Made by a program: the position numbers and the translations under genes. 57,187 bases of DNA from Ruminococcus sp. Zagget11. GTDB taxonomy: Bacteria; Bacillota; Clostridia; Oscillospirales; Ruminococcaceae. The stretch is from assembly GCA_001941135.1 (NCBI GenBank), contig MSHL01000052.1, forward strand, positions 1 to 57,187. Reading direction: 5' to 3'. Positions 31,362 to 41,427 of the stretch are shown piece by piece (the first letter of the stretch is position 1; every line of letters starts with the position of its first letter). A model generated the notes under the pieces. That model was not told the origin of the DNA, did not search any database, and was given only the letters and a program-made list of their open reading frames with translations.

Positions 31362-33041
31362 ATGTCATGTACGGAATGTAACAACTTTTTCTGTGAGGGT
31401 GCGGATAAAGCCCCTCAGCGTTCTCTTTTCAACGCTTTGGGTATGACAAAGGAGGAAATGCAGCGTCCTCTGGTCGGAATAGTTTCGTCCTACAATGAAA
31501 TTGTTCCGGGACATATGAATATTGACAAAATCGTTGAAGCTGTAAAGATGGGCGTTGCAATGGCGGGCGGTACTCCCGTGATGTTCCCTGCAATCGCTGT
31601 CTGTGACGGAATTGCTATGGGTCATGACGGCATGAGATATTCCCTTGTCACAAGAGATCTTATTGCCGATTCCACCGAATGTATGGCTCTTGCACATCAT
31701 TTTGATGCGCTGGTTATGATTCCTAACTGTGATAAAAACGTTCCCGGTCTGCTTATGGCGGCTGCAAGGGTAAATGTCCCCACAATCTTCGTTTCGGGCG
31801 GACCTATGCTGGCAGGTCATGTTAAGGGAAATAAGACCTCCCTTTCCAGTATGTTTGAGGCTGTCGGCGCTTATACGGCGGGAACTATTTCCGCTGATGA
31901 TCTGGACGAATTTGAGAATAAGGCTTGTCCTACCTGCGGAAGCTGTTCGGGTATGTACACCGCCAACTCCATGAACTGCCTTACCGAAGCTATCGGTATG
32001 GGACTTAAGGGCAACGGCACTATTCCCGCCGTTTACTCCGAAAGGATTCAGCTTGCCAAGCGTGCAGGTATGCAGGTTATGGAGCTTCTCAAGAAAAATA
32101 TTCGCCCCCGCGACATAATGACCGAGTCTGCATTTATTAACGCTCTCACCGTTGATATGGCACTGGGCTGCTCCACCAACACCATGCTTCATATTCCTGC
32201 TATCGCAAACGAGTGCGGCATTGAGCTGAACCTTGATATTGCCAATGAAATAAGCGCAAGAACGCCTAACCTCTGTCACTTAGCGCCTGCGGGGCACACC
32301 TACATGGAGGATCTTAACGAGGCAGGCGGCGTGTATGCCGTTATGAACGAGCTTGCCAAGAAAAATCTCCTTAACACAGACCTTATCACCGTTACGGGAA
32401 AGACCGTTGCGGAAAATATCGCAGGCTGCGTAAACACTCACCCCGATGTAATACGCACCATTGACAACCCCTACAGTGAAACAGGTGGAATTGCCGTATT
32501 AAAGGGTAATCTTGCTCCCGAGGGCAGCGTTGTAAAGCGTTCCGCCGTTGCCCCCGAAATGCTTACCCACACAGGTCCCGCAAAGGTATTCGACTGTGAG
32601 GAGGATGCACAGGCTGCAATTCTCGGCGGAAAGATTGTCAAGGGTGATGTGGTTGTCATTCGTTACGAGGGACCTAAGGGCGGCCCCGGAATGAGGGAAA
32701 TGCTTAACCCCACCTCCGCTATTATGGGAATGGGTCTTGGCAGTGATGTTGCACTTATTACAGACGGACGCTTTTCCGGTGCATCAAGAGGTGCGGCTAT
32801 CGGTCATGTTTCCCCCGAAGCGGCTGTGGGCGGAAATATCGGCATTGTCCGTGACGGCGATATGATTACCGTTGATATACCCAATTACACCCTTACTCTC
32901 AACATTTCCGATGAAGAGCTTGCGAAGAGAAAGGCTGAATTTACACCGAAGAAAAAGGAACTCAAGGGCTATCTCAAGCGTTATGCGAACCTTGTTACCT
33001 CGGGCGCATCGGGCGCAGTGCTGAAAAACACCCTTGACTAA
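31362..33041 (+). CDS. ilvD: Dihydroxy-acid dehydratase
   Basis: A 559-residue IlvD/Edd-family iron-sulfur dehydratase for the third common step of valine, leucine and isoleucine synthesis. Conserved parts: [48 protein letters not shown] (cluster Cys), [20 protein letters not shown] (two further Cys), [20 protein letters not shown]. Full length with all Cys. The other ilv genes are not nearby; its place after manA and glk is odd, and a role on a sugar acid cannot be excluded, though the sequence looks like true DHAD. AAAGGAAG before the ATG overlaps the 3' end of the ROK gene. Confidence 0.93.
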   Translation: MSCTECNNFFCEGADKAPQRSLFNALGMTKEEMQRPLVGIVSSYNEIVPGHMNIDKIVEAVKMGVAMAGGTPVMFPAIAVCDGIAMGHDGMRYSLVTRDLIADSTECMALAHHFDALVMIPNCDKNVPGLLMAAARVNVPTIFVSGGPMLAGHVKGNKTSLSSMFEAVGAYTAGTISADDLDEFENKACPTCGSCSGMYTANSMNCLTEAIGMGLKGNGTIPAVYSERIQLAKRAGMQVMELLKKNIRPRDIMTESAFINALTVDMALGCSTNTMLHIPAIANECGIELNLDIANEISARTPNLCHLAPAGHTYMEDLNEAGGVYAVMNELAKKNLLNTDLITVTGKTVAENIAGCVNTHPDVIRTIDNPYSETGGIAVLKGNLAPEGSVVKRSAVAPEMLTHTGPAKVFDCEEDAQAAILGGKIVKGDVVVIRYEGPKGGPGMREMLNPTSAIMGMGLGSDVALITDGRFSGASRGAAIGHVSPEAAVGGNIGIVRDGDMITVDIPNYTLTLNISDEELAKRKAEFTPKKKELKGYLKRYANLVTSGASGAVLKNTLD

Positions 33042-33061
33042 GGGATTACCTCGGAGATGCT

Positions 33062-33559
33062 ATGGATAATACACAAAGCAAAAGCAAGTCCCCGTCAAAG
33101 CTGATAGGGCGTATAATTCTTATCCTCACACTGATTATACTGATTCTGTTTCTGATTTTGTCCTCCTATATAGGCGGTCAGGATAAGGCTATGGAGAAGT
33201 ATTTTTCCTCGGTGTGCGCCGGAGATTTGAAAAGCAATGCCAAGGCAATAGGTATGGATTACGACCCGAACGATGCCGAAAAAGCCGAATATAAAGCGGC
33301 GGCACGGGCGTATTTTTCCGAAAAGGATGAATTTGCGGATTTGTCCGAAACGGATATTATTTCCTACAATGTGAATATTACCGATAGGGCAGTAATATCC
33401 CCCACGGTATGGGTCTGCACAGCCGATGTCAGCTTTTACAGCGGTGAAATGTCACTGGTTATGAAAAACGTTGAAGCCGCACTAATCTATGACGGCGGCT
33501 GGAAATGTGAGGATATTCTCCTTTTGAATAATCTGCAAAGCCCCTCGGAAGTTGATTAG
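33062..33559 (+). CDS. Small membrane-anchored protein of unknown function
   Basis: A 165-residue protein with a polar Ser/Lys-rich start (residues 1-14), one long hydrophobic helix (about 15-36, rich in Ile and Leu), then an extracytosolic domain of about 125 residues that is acidic and ends LLNNLQSPSEVD. No family is recognised. GGAG precedes the ATG; the gene follows ilvD by 20 bp and is closed by a terminator, so it is the last gene of the manA operon. The layout (anchor plus small domain of helix and strands) resembles DUF4878-like exported proteins, but this is a weak impression. Confidence 0.75.
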   Translation: MDNTQSKSKSPSKLIGRIILILTLIILILFLILSSYIGGQDKAMEKYFSSVCAGDLKSNAKAIGMDYDPNDAEKAEYKAAARAYFSEKDEFADLSETDIISYNVNITDRAVISPTVWVCTADVSFYSGEMSLVMKNVEAALIYDGGWKCEDILLLNNLQSPSEVD

Positions 33560-33574
33560 ACAGTATATAATAAA

Positions 33575-33619
33575 ATGTACCCTCCTTGCCGATTAGCGGT
33601 AAAAAGGGTACATTTTTTT
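33575..33619. terminator. Terminator between convergent operons
   Basis: AATGTACCC and GGGTACATT form the stem; TTTTTT follows on the plus strand and ATTTTATTA on the minus strand, so it may work both ways. Confidence 0.8.
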
Positions 33620-33636
33620 CGGGAAATACGTCCTGC

Positions 33637-36300
33637 TTACTCCCTGTTCTTAAGCACTTCAGCGGGAGTTATCCTGTTAAGCTTTCTTACGAGCATTATG
33701 TTGACGATAAAGTAAATCAGCATTATCCCTGCAAAAAACAGCAAATATGTCTGCCACGGGTAAGCTACATCTACTCCCGAAGCTACGTTTGATACCAGCA
33801 TCGGGAAGATACAGTCAATAATCACCTTTGACAGCGGAATCCCGATTATTGCACCTATCACTGCGGTATAGAAATTGCCGTTAAGATAAAGCTTCTTTAC
33901 CTCCTTAGTCCTGTAGCCGAATGTTTTTACCAAGGATATTCCGAAAGCGGCTCTGTCTATCATTACCGACTGCATCAGGTACATCACCGTAAAGCATATC
34001 ACTACGGCACACACCGACATGCTTACTATCATTCCCTGCATCATATCAAGGATAATTCCCGACGCCTTCTCTACATCAGCCTTTGTCACGGTGGAGTAAA
34101 GTCTGCCCTCATCTATGTCAAGGGCTTTGTCGGAGAGAACACAGTTGTAGTAATCCTCCTCCTCGCCGAAAAGCTCCCTCATGCTGTCTATATCCATAAA
34201 TACCATCAGTCCTGCGCCATACTCGCCTATTTCCTCCACAGTAAAGACATAGCTTATTTCGTTGGTGTCGTCATCGAGTATGAGCTTGTCGCCGACCTTT
34301 AAGCCGTACCTCTGCGCCGCCGCCGTAGATGCGGTTATGCTGCTTTTCCCTGCGTGGGTATTGATTGTGGGGAAATACGGATTATCCTCGTCAATTCCCA
34401 TTACTGTAACATCAAGGCTGTAGCCGTTTTCCGTCTTTGAAAGAGAGCTTACGTAGCAAGCCTCGCCGCCCTCGGGAACATCCTCCGTAGGGTATTTGAG
34501 CGTGTACATATACTCATACATGACATCATTTTCGGCTGCCTCACCGATATTTATACAAAGGAAATATGTGTCTGTCACAAGCATAAGTATAAGCAGCGAC
34601 AGCACCATTCCCAGCACAACGGTCACGGAGGTTCTCATTTCACGGATAATCTGTCTTAGCTGAAATTTGCGGATAAAGCTCTTACTCTTTATATCAACCC
34701 GACTGTAAGAGTGTTCTTTCTGCTCGTTCCTTATAAGGGATAAAGCCGTTCTTGAAAGCCGCTTATTTATTACAAGGGCATTTGTCAGTGCGGCGATAAC
34801 AGGGGGCATGACAATGCCGTATATTATCAGGTAGGTTGAGTAAATAGGCTCAAATTCGGGTACAGAAAAATAGTCACAGGTCCCGGCGGTCTGTACGTCC
34901 ATTCCCCATGGGCTAAAGCCTATGCAGGTTCCGATAAGTCCCCCTATAAAGGTGATTATTGTTGGGAGTGCTATGTAGTGCAGTATCAGATCCTTTTTCT
35001 TTGCGCCCAGTGCGTAAAGCGTGCCTATTACACTGCTTTCACGCTGTATCTGATGTACCACGAAAACCGATATTACATAGGTGAAGATTATCATAATCAG
35101 CACGCCTGCGGCAAGTCCTGCGGTCTTGTTTATAGCCACATCGCCCGCCGCCCCGCCTATGCGGATATTATCCTCCTTTTCTATGAAAGAGGTCAGATTG
35201 TCAAGGTCAATTTGGAAAATTTCATCAAGCAGCTCATCCGACTGTTCCTTTAGTTCTCCCATACCGTCACTAAGCTCCGCCGAGCCCTCATACACCGACT
35301 TAGCCCCCTCGGTAAGAGCCTTTGAACCTTAGTAAACCTCGTTTATTCCGCTTTCAAGTGCTGTTATCCCCACGGTAAGGGTAGGGGCAATCGCTTCAAG
35401 AGGTGATGCGCCCTGTGCCAGCTCGCTTGCCCCGTCGGAAATTTCCCCCAGTCCATCCGTAAGGCTTTCCGATCCCTCGTAAAGCTCTTTCAGACCGTCA
35501 CTAAGCTCCGCTGAACCCTCATAAAGACTGTTTATGCCGTCCGATATTTCATCACGCTTTTCAAAGACACCGTCAATTGTTTCAAGATAATATTTATCCG
35601 TAACATCTTTGTAATCAAACTCAAAATCCCTGATTATTTCCTTAAGCTCCGCCGAGGTATTCCCCTCACCAAGACGGTAAGCGTAGGTATAGTCCTCCGC
35701 CTTTTGGTCGGTTTCGTTGAGAATATAGTCGTAACGCTCATCGGTAACGAACATTACACCGAAATCCTTGCTTGATATAGCTGTGTCGGAAAGGTTTTCA
35801 TAGGGTGCGTCATAATCGGGTGCAGAGCCGACACCCACTACGGTAAATTCGGTATTGGACGCTGTTATGCTGTCGCCCACGGAAAGATTATGCTCCTGTG
35901 CGTAACGCTTTTCCAAAACACATTCATTTTCCTCCACAGGGAGATTTCCGCTGTCAAGCTCAATAAGGTTAATAGCCTTACGAACCCTCATAACACGCAG
36001 CCTTGAGCCGTCTGTGACCTCTATGTCAAGGCTGAACTGCCTTTCAAGGGTAAAGCCCTTATCTGTGATTTCCTCCTCCTGCTCCGAGGTAAGGGGGATA
36101 AATACGCTGAACTGTCCGTCCTCCACACAATTCGCTTCACCGTGGGTTTCCGTGTCGATAATCACCGTTTCCGCCGAAGCAACCATAGAAATAACCATAT
36201 ACATTCCCATAGCAATCAGCAGTATAAGTGCGGCATATTTCGCCAAATTTTCCTTTAAATCGCGGGGTATACGCTTTTTCAGCACTCTGTTCATATTCAT
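33637..36300 (-). pseudogene. FtsX-type ABC transporter permease interrupted by one nonsense codon
   Basis: The two reading frames 36300-35329 and 35328-33637 are the same frame, separated only by TAA at 35329-35331. Joined they give about 887 residues: a membrane helix near 25-45, an extracytosolic domain, a repeat region (YEGSAELSDG, YEGSESLTDG, ISDGASELAQG), then four to seven helices and a typical end LNRITPAEVLKNRE. The repeat pattern EVY-stop-GSKALTEG suggests the lost codon was Glu (GAA to TAA). Downstream codons remain open for 560 residues, so the change is recent, read through, or a sequencing error. A restart at GTG 35295 would make a C-terminal fragment. The first part starts one base after its ATPase gene stop. 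It may move lipids or peptides. Confidence 0.85.
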
Positions 36301-36301
36301 A

Positions 36302-37003
36302 TCAAAGATCCTCCAGCTGTGCGGCGGGTATTCTTGTTTCGTTGAGATATTCCTTTGTTATCAGACCGTCCTTGACAAATATAACCTTATGTACCATGCT
36401 TTTTATGGCGTTGTTATGGGTAACAATCAGCATAGTTGTGCCGTACTTTTCATTTATTTTTTCCAGTAGGATAAGTATATCCCGTGAGGTTTTGGAGTCG
36501 AGAGCGCCCGTAGGCTCATCGCAAAGAAGCAGCTTGGGATTTTTTATAAGTGCTCTTGCAATAGCGCACCTTTGCTGCTGACCTCCCGAAAGCTGCTGGG
36601 GGAATTTCTTTCTATGCTCCGTAAGTCCCAAGGTGTCGAGAAGCTCGTCCATATCGAGGGGATTTTCGGAAATATACCTGCAAACCTCAATATTTTCCTC
36701 CACGGTAAGATTTGGCACAAGGTTATAAAACTGGAATATAAACCCCAAATTATCCCTACGATAATCGGAAAGAGCGTTTGGTTTAAGTCCGAATATTTCT
36801 TTCCCGTCAATCCTCACAGATCCCGAATCCATAGTATCAAGCCCGCCTATGCAGTTAAGCAGGGTAGATTTTCCCGAACCGCTTGTACCTTGGATAACGC
36901 ACATCTGTCCCTTTTCGATTTCGGTGGAAATCCCTTTCAGCACCTGAACATAGCTTGAATCCGTGCCGTAGCTTTTCTTTACGTCCTTAACCTGAATATA
37001 CAT
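36302..37003 (-). CDS. ABC transporter ATP-binding protein (MacB/LolD type)
   Basis: A 233-residue ATPase that pairs with the FtsX-type permease downstream. Walker A QGTSGSGKSTLLNCIGGLD (near 38-56), Q-loop FIFQFYNLVPNLTVEENIE, signature QQLSGGQQQRCAIARALI, Walker B LLLCDEPTGALDSKTS and the H-loop IVTHNN are all intact. ATG at 37003 follows TAAGGAGGATTTAT. Stop and permease start are within a few bases (TGATATG). A palindrome ATAACAATGTTAC sits 20 bp before the ATG and recurs at the tetR gene, so the operon should be repressed by that TetR protein. Confidence 0.95.
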   Translation of the reverse strand: MYIQVKDVKKSYGTDSSYVQVLKGISTEIEKGQMCVIQGTSGSGKSTLLNCIGGLDTMDSGSVRIDGKEIFGLKPNALSDYRRDNLGFIFQFYNLVPNLTVEENIEVCRYISENPLDMDELLDTLGLTEHRKKFPQQLSGGQQQRCAIARALIKNPKLLLCDEPTGALDSKTSRDILILLEKINEKYGTTMLIVTHNNAIKSMVHKVIFVKDGLITKEYLNETRIPAAQLEDL

Positions 37004-37023
37004 ATAAATCCTCCTTAAATTAA

Positions 37024-37036
37024 ATAACAATGTTAC
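37024..37036. promoter_or_regulatory. TetR operator upstream of the ABC operon
   Basis: ATAACAATGTTAC is a near-perfect palindrome. The same 13 bp (one central base changed when read on the other strand) is found at 38085-38097 in the tetR promoter. Position just before the ribosome site fits repression. Confidence 0.72.
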
Positions 37037-37084
37037 ATAGATGTTATATTAAAAACGGACATAAAGTCCGTTATCTGTGTACCG

Positions 37085-37395
37085 GTGGCAAGAAATTAAG
37101 AAACAAGAGGCAAGAATTTTTTCACCTGTTAGTTACAAGTAAAGCACTTCAAAGATAAGGTACTATACTTTGTTTTTGAAGCACTTCTAATATCGTAAAC
37201 GAGTAAATTTCCATTCTCTATCCTCCAATTTCTATTTTGGAGTAGAACAGGTTCAATTTCTATCTTCTATTCTCTATTTTCTATTCTCAAGTAGGGCAGG
37301 ACTGCAAGCCCTGCACCCGGCTTACTTACGCCGCCTTTAGCTGTCCTTAAATTGCCCTGCTTCATTGACCGACTATCCACTCTATCCTCTTGCCT
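37085..37395. repeat. Heptamer-arm and triloop hairpin repeats between the ABC and tetR genes
   Basis: 37085-37145: GCAAGAR words and the core CACCTGTTAGTTACAAGTAA with CACTTCAAAGATAAGGTA. 37160-37290: the AGAATAG variant in inverse orientation, ending CTCAAGTAGG. This is joined directly to a GCAGG/CCTGC hairpin (37295-37315) and a fragment of the middle-layer module, and finally to words TATCCAC TCTATCC TCTTGCC TCTATT. Confidence 0.75.
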
Positions 37396-37403
37396 CTATT
37401 GGT

Positions 37404-38030
37404 TTATTCTTGTATCAGCGCCAAAAATCCGCCCTCCATAAACCTCATCATAACAGCAAGCTGCTTTTTCGCCTTTTCATCGCTGCTGTTGTGGGTAATA
37501 GCGTGGATTATGGCGTCAATTTCCAAGTGGGAAAACCAGTGTACGGTAGCCTCGTTGAACCTGCTGTTTTCTCCCACGGCAACACCGTTCCCCGTAGCAA
37601 TAGCAATGGTCTGCGCATCGCACATGGCAGTCATTCTGTCAAAAAAGCCCACTACAAGGGGGTGTTCACGGTTGCAAAGGATAATTTCAAACAGATCCTT
37701 ATTGGCAAAGTACGTGGTGAGTATAAGCTCCCCCGCGTGAATATCCTCCGAATCATCCAACATAGGATTATAAGCTATAGTTTCCTGCTCTTTTCTGAAG
37801 TGGTCGGAGATAACAGCGATTACCCTCTCCATCGCAGGGGAAATAACCGCTTCAAACAGCTCATCCTTGTTCTTGAAGAAAAAATACATAGCCCCCGTGG
37901 TTACTCCCGCATTGGCGCATATTCTCCGCAAGGACGCGTTTTCAAAGCCACAGCGGTGAAATTCCTCCGTCGCCGATGCGATAAGCTTTGCCCGCGTTTC
38001 CTCGGGAACGCTGCCGGGTTTTCTTGACAT
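37404..38030 (-). CDS. TetR-family repressor
   Basis: A 208-residue regulator. Residues 10-60 form the TetR helix-turn-helix: ETRAKLIASATEEFHRCGFE, NASLRRICANAGVTTGAMYF, FFKNKDELFEAV. The C-terminal ligand domain has no recognisable signature. ATG at 38030 follows GCGGAGGGATTATTA. Its promoter and the ABC operon share an operator, so it should repress itself and the transporter, releasing both when a ligand (perhaps the transported compound) binds. It lies 370 bp upstream of the ABC operon on the same strand, with repeats between. Confidence 0.93.
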   Translation of the reverse strand: MSRKPGSVPEETRAKLIASATEEFHRCGFENASLRRICANAGVTTGAMYFFFKNKDELFEAVISPAMERVIAVISDHFRKEQETIAYNPMLDDSEDIHAGELILTTYFANKDLFEIILCNREHPLVVGFFDRMTAMCDAQTIAIATGNGVAVGENSRFNEATVHWFSHLEIDAIIHAITHNSSDEKAKKQLAVMMRFMEGGFLALIQE

Positions 38031-38084
38031 TAATAATCCCTCCGCTGTGAAAAAATAAGGAATAAGTCTTTTACGGAAAACTAA

Positions 38085-38124
38085 GTAACAATGTTATTTT
38101 ACCATATATACCGGTCCTTGTCAA
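38085..38124 (-). promoter_or_regulatory. tetR promoter with overlapping operator
   Basis: On the minus strand TTGACA (38119-38124), 17 bp, TAAAAT (38096-38101). The palindrome at 38085-38097 starts inside the -10 box and covers the start site, the classical place for autorepression. Confidence 0.82.
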
Positions 38125-38208
38125 GAGGTTTTATAAAATTCGGCATTTGGCACAAACATAGGTGCTTTTGGGGGGATAGCCGTTGGATAATAGGAATAGA
38201 AATTCATC

Positions 38209-38700
38209 TTACGATACCCGCTGCATGAAGATAAACCCCAAAACAAGATATGTTGCAAATATCACCCAAAGCAGATAGGGAATATTCAGATATGCGGACA
38301 GGGAGGAAATTCTGCGGAAGCTCATAATCATAGCGATAACCAATAACAGCAGTACAAGGATAACCACCAAGGATAATCTCAATGAATTAAACCCGAAAAA
38401 TACAATGCTCCAAAGGAAATTTACAAAAAGCTGTATACCGTAAAGCTTGAGCGCATTTTCCTTTTTCTCGCTGTCGGATTTGTATACGATGTATGCTGAT
38501 ATTCCCATAAGCGTATAGAGTACCACCCAGACCACGGGAAAAAGCCACCCCCGTGGTGAAAGGGGTGGCTTTGTGTATTCCTCATAAACGGAGAAGGAAT
38601 TCCCCGACAGCATTACAACCAGTGCCGAAAGTACCCCCGTAAGCTGGGCTGTCACAATGGAAATCAGCAGCTCCGTTACATTATGATTATGCTTTTTCAT
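38209..38700 (-). CDS. TspO/MBR family protein
   Basis: A 163-residue membrane protein with five helices. The family signature is clear: VYEEYTKPPLSPRGWLFPVV followed by WVVLYTLMGISAY, LFVNFLWSIVFFGFNSLRLS, and a last part LNIPYLLWVIFATYLVLGF. TspO proteins bind porphyrins and are linked to tetrapyrrole handling and stress; the function in anaerobic Firmicutes is not settled. ATG follows AAGGTGG. Single gene between tetR and purD, all on the minus strand. Confidence 0.93.
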   Translation of the reverse strand: MKKHNHNVTELLISIVTAQLTGVLSALVVMLSGNSFSVYEEYTKPPLSPRGWLFPVVWVVLYTLMGISAYIVYKSDSEKKENALKLYGIQLFVNFLWSIVFFGFNSLRLSLVVILVLLLLVIAMIMSFRRISSLSAYLNIPYLLWVIFATYLVLGFIFMQRVS

Positions 38701-38755
38701 AGTATACCCACCTTTTTTTGTATTGATGGTATATACTATGCCTGTTTTTCTGCGC

Positions 38756-40036
38756 TTATGCCTGTGAAACGGCGGTTTTTCCTATATCTCTGCGGCAGTG
38801 CGCCTTTTCAAAGGTTATACCGCTGTCAATGGCTGAATAGGATTTTTCCAGCGCCTCGGTAAGAGTGGGCGCATTGGCTGTTACTCCCAGCACTCGTCCG
38901 CCCGAGGTGTAGAATGTGCCATTTTCATACTTTGTTCCCGCATGATATACGAATACTCCGTCTGCCTGACCCTTGTCGTCAAGTCCGAAAATCTCCTTGC
39001 CCTTTTCGTACTTTACGGGATATCCTCCCGAAGCAAGCACTACGCAGGCACAGCACTCATTCTTCCACTTAACCTCAATATCGGAAAGAGTACCCTTGTA
39101 TACAGCCTCGAAAATATCGTAAAGGTCGGTTTCAAGCAGAGGAAGTACAACCTGTGTTTCAGGGTCGCCAAAGCGGCAATTATACTCGATTACCTTTACA
39201 CCGCTCTCTGTCGCCATAAGTCCGAAGTAAAGGCAGCCCTTAAAGGTTCTCCCCTCCGCATTCATAGCGTTCATAGTAGGAATGAATATCTTTTCCATAC
39301 ACTCCTTGGCAATTTCCTCGGTGTAGAAAGGATTTGGGGCAATAGTTCCCATACCGCCCGTGTTAAGTCCCTTATCGCCGTCAAGGGCACGTTTATGATC
39401 CATTGAGGACACCATAGGCACTACAACCTTGCCGTCCGTAAAGGAAAGCACGGAAATTTCGGGACCTGTGAGAAATTCCTCTATAACAACGGTGGTGCTG
39501 CTCTCGCCGAACTGCTTGCCGTCTATCATGGATTTTACCGCTTCAACCGCTTCATCCTCGTTCTGTGCAATTATAACGCCCTTGCCCAGTGCAAGACCGT
39601 CCGCTTTAATTACGGCGGGATAGCTGTTTTTCTCCTTTAGGTAGGCAATAGCCGCATTGCTGTCGGAAAAGGTTTCATAGCCCGCTGTGGGGATATTGTA
39701 CTTTTTCATAAGCTCCTTGGAAAAAGCCTTGCTCCCCTCGATAATCGCAGCCGCCTTGTTGGGACCGAATGTCATAAATCCCTCATCGTTCAGTGCGTCC
39801 ACCATTCCCAAAACCAGCGGATCATCGGGAGCTACTACAACCATATCAACCGAAAGCTGCTTTGCAAGAGCCACAACACCGTCAATATCGGTTGCCGAAA
39901 CGCTAAAGCATTCCGCATAGCGGGAAATACCGCCGTTTCCGGGGGTACAGTATATCTTATCAACCTTTGGGGACTCGGCAAGCTTCATAATAATAGCGTG
40001 TTCACGTCCGCCGCCGCCTACTACCAGTATTTTCAT
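38756..40036 (-). CDS. purD: Phosphoribosylamine-glycine ligase
   Basis: A 426-residue ATP-grasp enzyme for the second step of purine synthesis (phosphoribosylamine + glycine + ATP to GAR). Start MKILVVGGGGREHAI; KADGLALGKGVIIA, EEFLTGPEISVLSF, GLNTGGMGTIAPNPFY, EYNCRFGDPETQVVLPLL (metal site) and the final GDIGKTA-like tail are present. ATG at 40036 is 12 nt after GAGGAG; an in-frame TTG nine bases earlier is too close to that site. It is the last gene of the purine operon, but a 155-bp hairpin repeat separates it from purH. Confidence 0.96.
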   Translation of the reverse strand: MKILVVGGGGREHAIIMKLAESPKVDKIYCTPGNGGISRYAECFSVSATDIDGVVALAKQLSVDMVVVAPDDPLVLGMVDALNDEGFMTFGPNKAAAIIEGSKAFSKELMKKYNIPTAGYETFSDSNAAIAYLKEKNSYPAVIKADGLALGKGVIIAQNEDEAVEAVKSMIDGKQFGESSTTVVIEEFLTGPEISVLSFTDGKVVVPMVSSMDHKRALDGDKGLNTGGMGTIAPNPFYTEEIAKECMEKIFIPTMNAMNAEGRTFKGCLYFGLMATESGVKVIEYNCRFGDPETQVVLPLLETDLYDIFEAVYKGTLSDIEVKWKNECCACVVLASGGYPVKYEKGKEIFGLDDKGQADGVFVYHAGTKYENGTFYTSGGRVLGVTANAPTLTEALEKSYSAIDSGITFEKAHCRRDIGKTAVSQA

Positions 40037-40074
40037 TTTTATCAATCACTCCTCAAATTTCGGCAATTCCGATT

Positions 40075-40230
40075 GCAGGCTGAGCCTGTACCCACCGCCT
40101 CCCGCCGCCCTACAATTGTCCCGAGTTGCCCTGTTTTATTACCCGCCATTAACTGTCGGTCAGCTTACTATCGCAATTCATTACATATAACTGTCGGCGG
40201 GAGACGGTGGTTGCGGGGACACCCCGCCGC
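40075..40230. repeat. Middle-layer (triloop hairpin) repeat between purH and purD
   Basis: Ends: GCAGGC-tga-GCCTGT (40075-40089) and GCGGGG-aca-CCCCGC (40213-40227). Inside is the outer stem CACCGCCTCCCGCCGCCC against GGCGGGAGACGGTGG, and ACTGTCGG motifs. It abuts the purH stop codon at 40231. It would form a strong hairpin in the purine operon mRNA just before purD. Confidence 0.82.
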
Positions 40231-41412
40231 TTAATGGTGGAAAAGTCTTATGCCTGTGAATGCCATGGCGATGTTGTATTTATTGCAAGCCTCAATAACA
40301 TTATCATCACGGATAGAACCGCCCGGCTGTGCCACATACTCAACTCCCGATTTATGGGCACGCTCTATGTTGTCGCCAAAGGGGAAGAATGCATCCGAAC
40401 CAAGGGCAACACCTGTATTTTTATCAAGCCATGCACGCTTTTCCTCGGCGGTGAAAACCTCCGGCTTAACCTTGAATATATTCTGCCAAGCGCCCTCCAC
40501 AAGCACGTCCATGTATTCATCGGGGGACATATATACATCAATAGCATTATCCCTGTCGGCACGGCGGATATTATCCAAGAACTGAAGTCCCATAACCTTC
40601 GGGGACTGTCTGAGCCACCAGTTATCAGCTTTCTGTCCCGCAAGACGGGTGCAGTGTATTCTCGACTGCTGACCTGCGCCGATACCTATTGCCTGACCGT
40701 CCTTTACATAGCAAACAGAGTTGGACTGAGTATATTTCAGTGTAATAAGGGAAATAATCAGATTCCTCTTCTTGTCCTCGGGAATATCCTTGTTATCGGT
40801 AACAACGTTAGCCAAAAGGTCGTCGTCAACCTTAAGCTCGTTTCGTCCCTGCTCAAAGGAAACACCGTAAACCTGCTTTGTTTCTATCGGCGCAGGGGTG
40901 TATGAGGGATCGATACGGATAACCGTGTAATTGCCCTTTTTCTTGGACTTGAGGATTTCAAGAGCCTCATCGGTATATGCAGGGGCGATAATTCCATCGG
41001 AAACCTCTCTCTGAATCATCTTTGCGGTGCAAACGTCAACCTCGTCCGACAGTGCAATGAAATCACCGTAGGAGGACATTCTGTCCGCACCTCTTGCTCT
41101 TGCGTATGCACAGGCAAGGGGAGAAAGCTCCTCAAAATCATCAACCCAGTATATTTTCTTGAGTGTGTCCGAAAGGGGCGCACCGACAGCTGCACCCGCG
41201 GGGGAAACGTGCTTAAAGGACGTAGCCGCACACATACCCGTTGCCTTTTTAAGCTCGCTGACAAGCTGCCAGCCGTTAAATGCGTCCAGCAGGTTAATAT
41301 ATCCCGGTTTTCCGTTCAAGACCTCTATGGGCAGCGCACTCCCGTCCGCCATATAGACCCTTGAGGGCTTTTGGTTGGGGTTACAGCCGTATTTCAACTG
41401 CATTTCATTCAT
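40231..41412 (-). CDS. purH: AICAR transformylase (PurH C-terminal domain only)
   Basis: A 393-residue protein that covers only the AICAR formyltransferase part of bifunctional PurH (usually about 510 residues). Seen: LKYGCNPNQKPSRVY, SFKHVSPAGAAVG (catalytic Lys-His), ARGADRMSSYGDFIALS, KYTQSNSVCYVKDGQAIGIG, GAGQQSRIHCTRLAG, DAFFPFGDNIERA, QPGGSIRDDNVIEACN. The N-terminal IMP cyclohydrolase domain is missing by design, because the gene next to it encodes a separate cyclohydrolase. It transfers a formyl group from 10-formyl-THF to AICAR. ATG at 41412 follows GGAGGTATGTAGCG. Confidence 0.93.
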   Translation of the reverse strand: MNEMQLKYGCNPNQKPSRVYMADGSALPIEVLNGKPGYINLLDAFNGWQLVSELKKATGMCAATSFKHVSPAGAAVGAPLSDTLKKIYWVDDFEELSPLACAYARARGADRMSSYGDFIALSDEVDVCTAKMIQREVSDGIIAPAYTDEALEILKSKKKGNYTVIRIDPSYTPAPIETKQVYGVSFEQGRNELKVDDDLLANVVTDNKDIPEDKKRNLIISLITLKYTQSNSVCYVKDGQAIGIGAGQQSRIHCTRLAGQKADNWWLRQSPKVMGLQFLDNIRRADRDNAIDVYMSPDEYMDVLVEGAWQNIFKVKPEVFTAEEKRAWLDKNTGVALGSDAFFPFGDNIERAHKSGVEYVAQPGGSIRDDNVIEACNKYNIAMAFTGIRLFHH

Positions 41413-41427
41413 CGCTACATACCTCCG

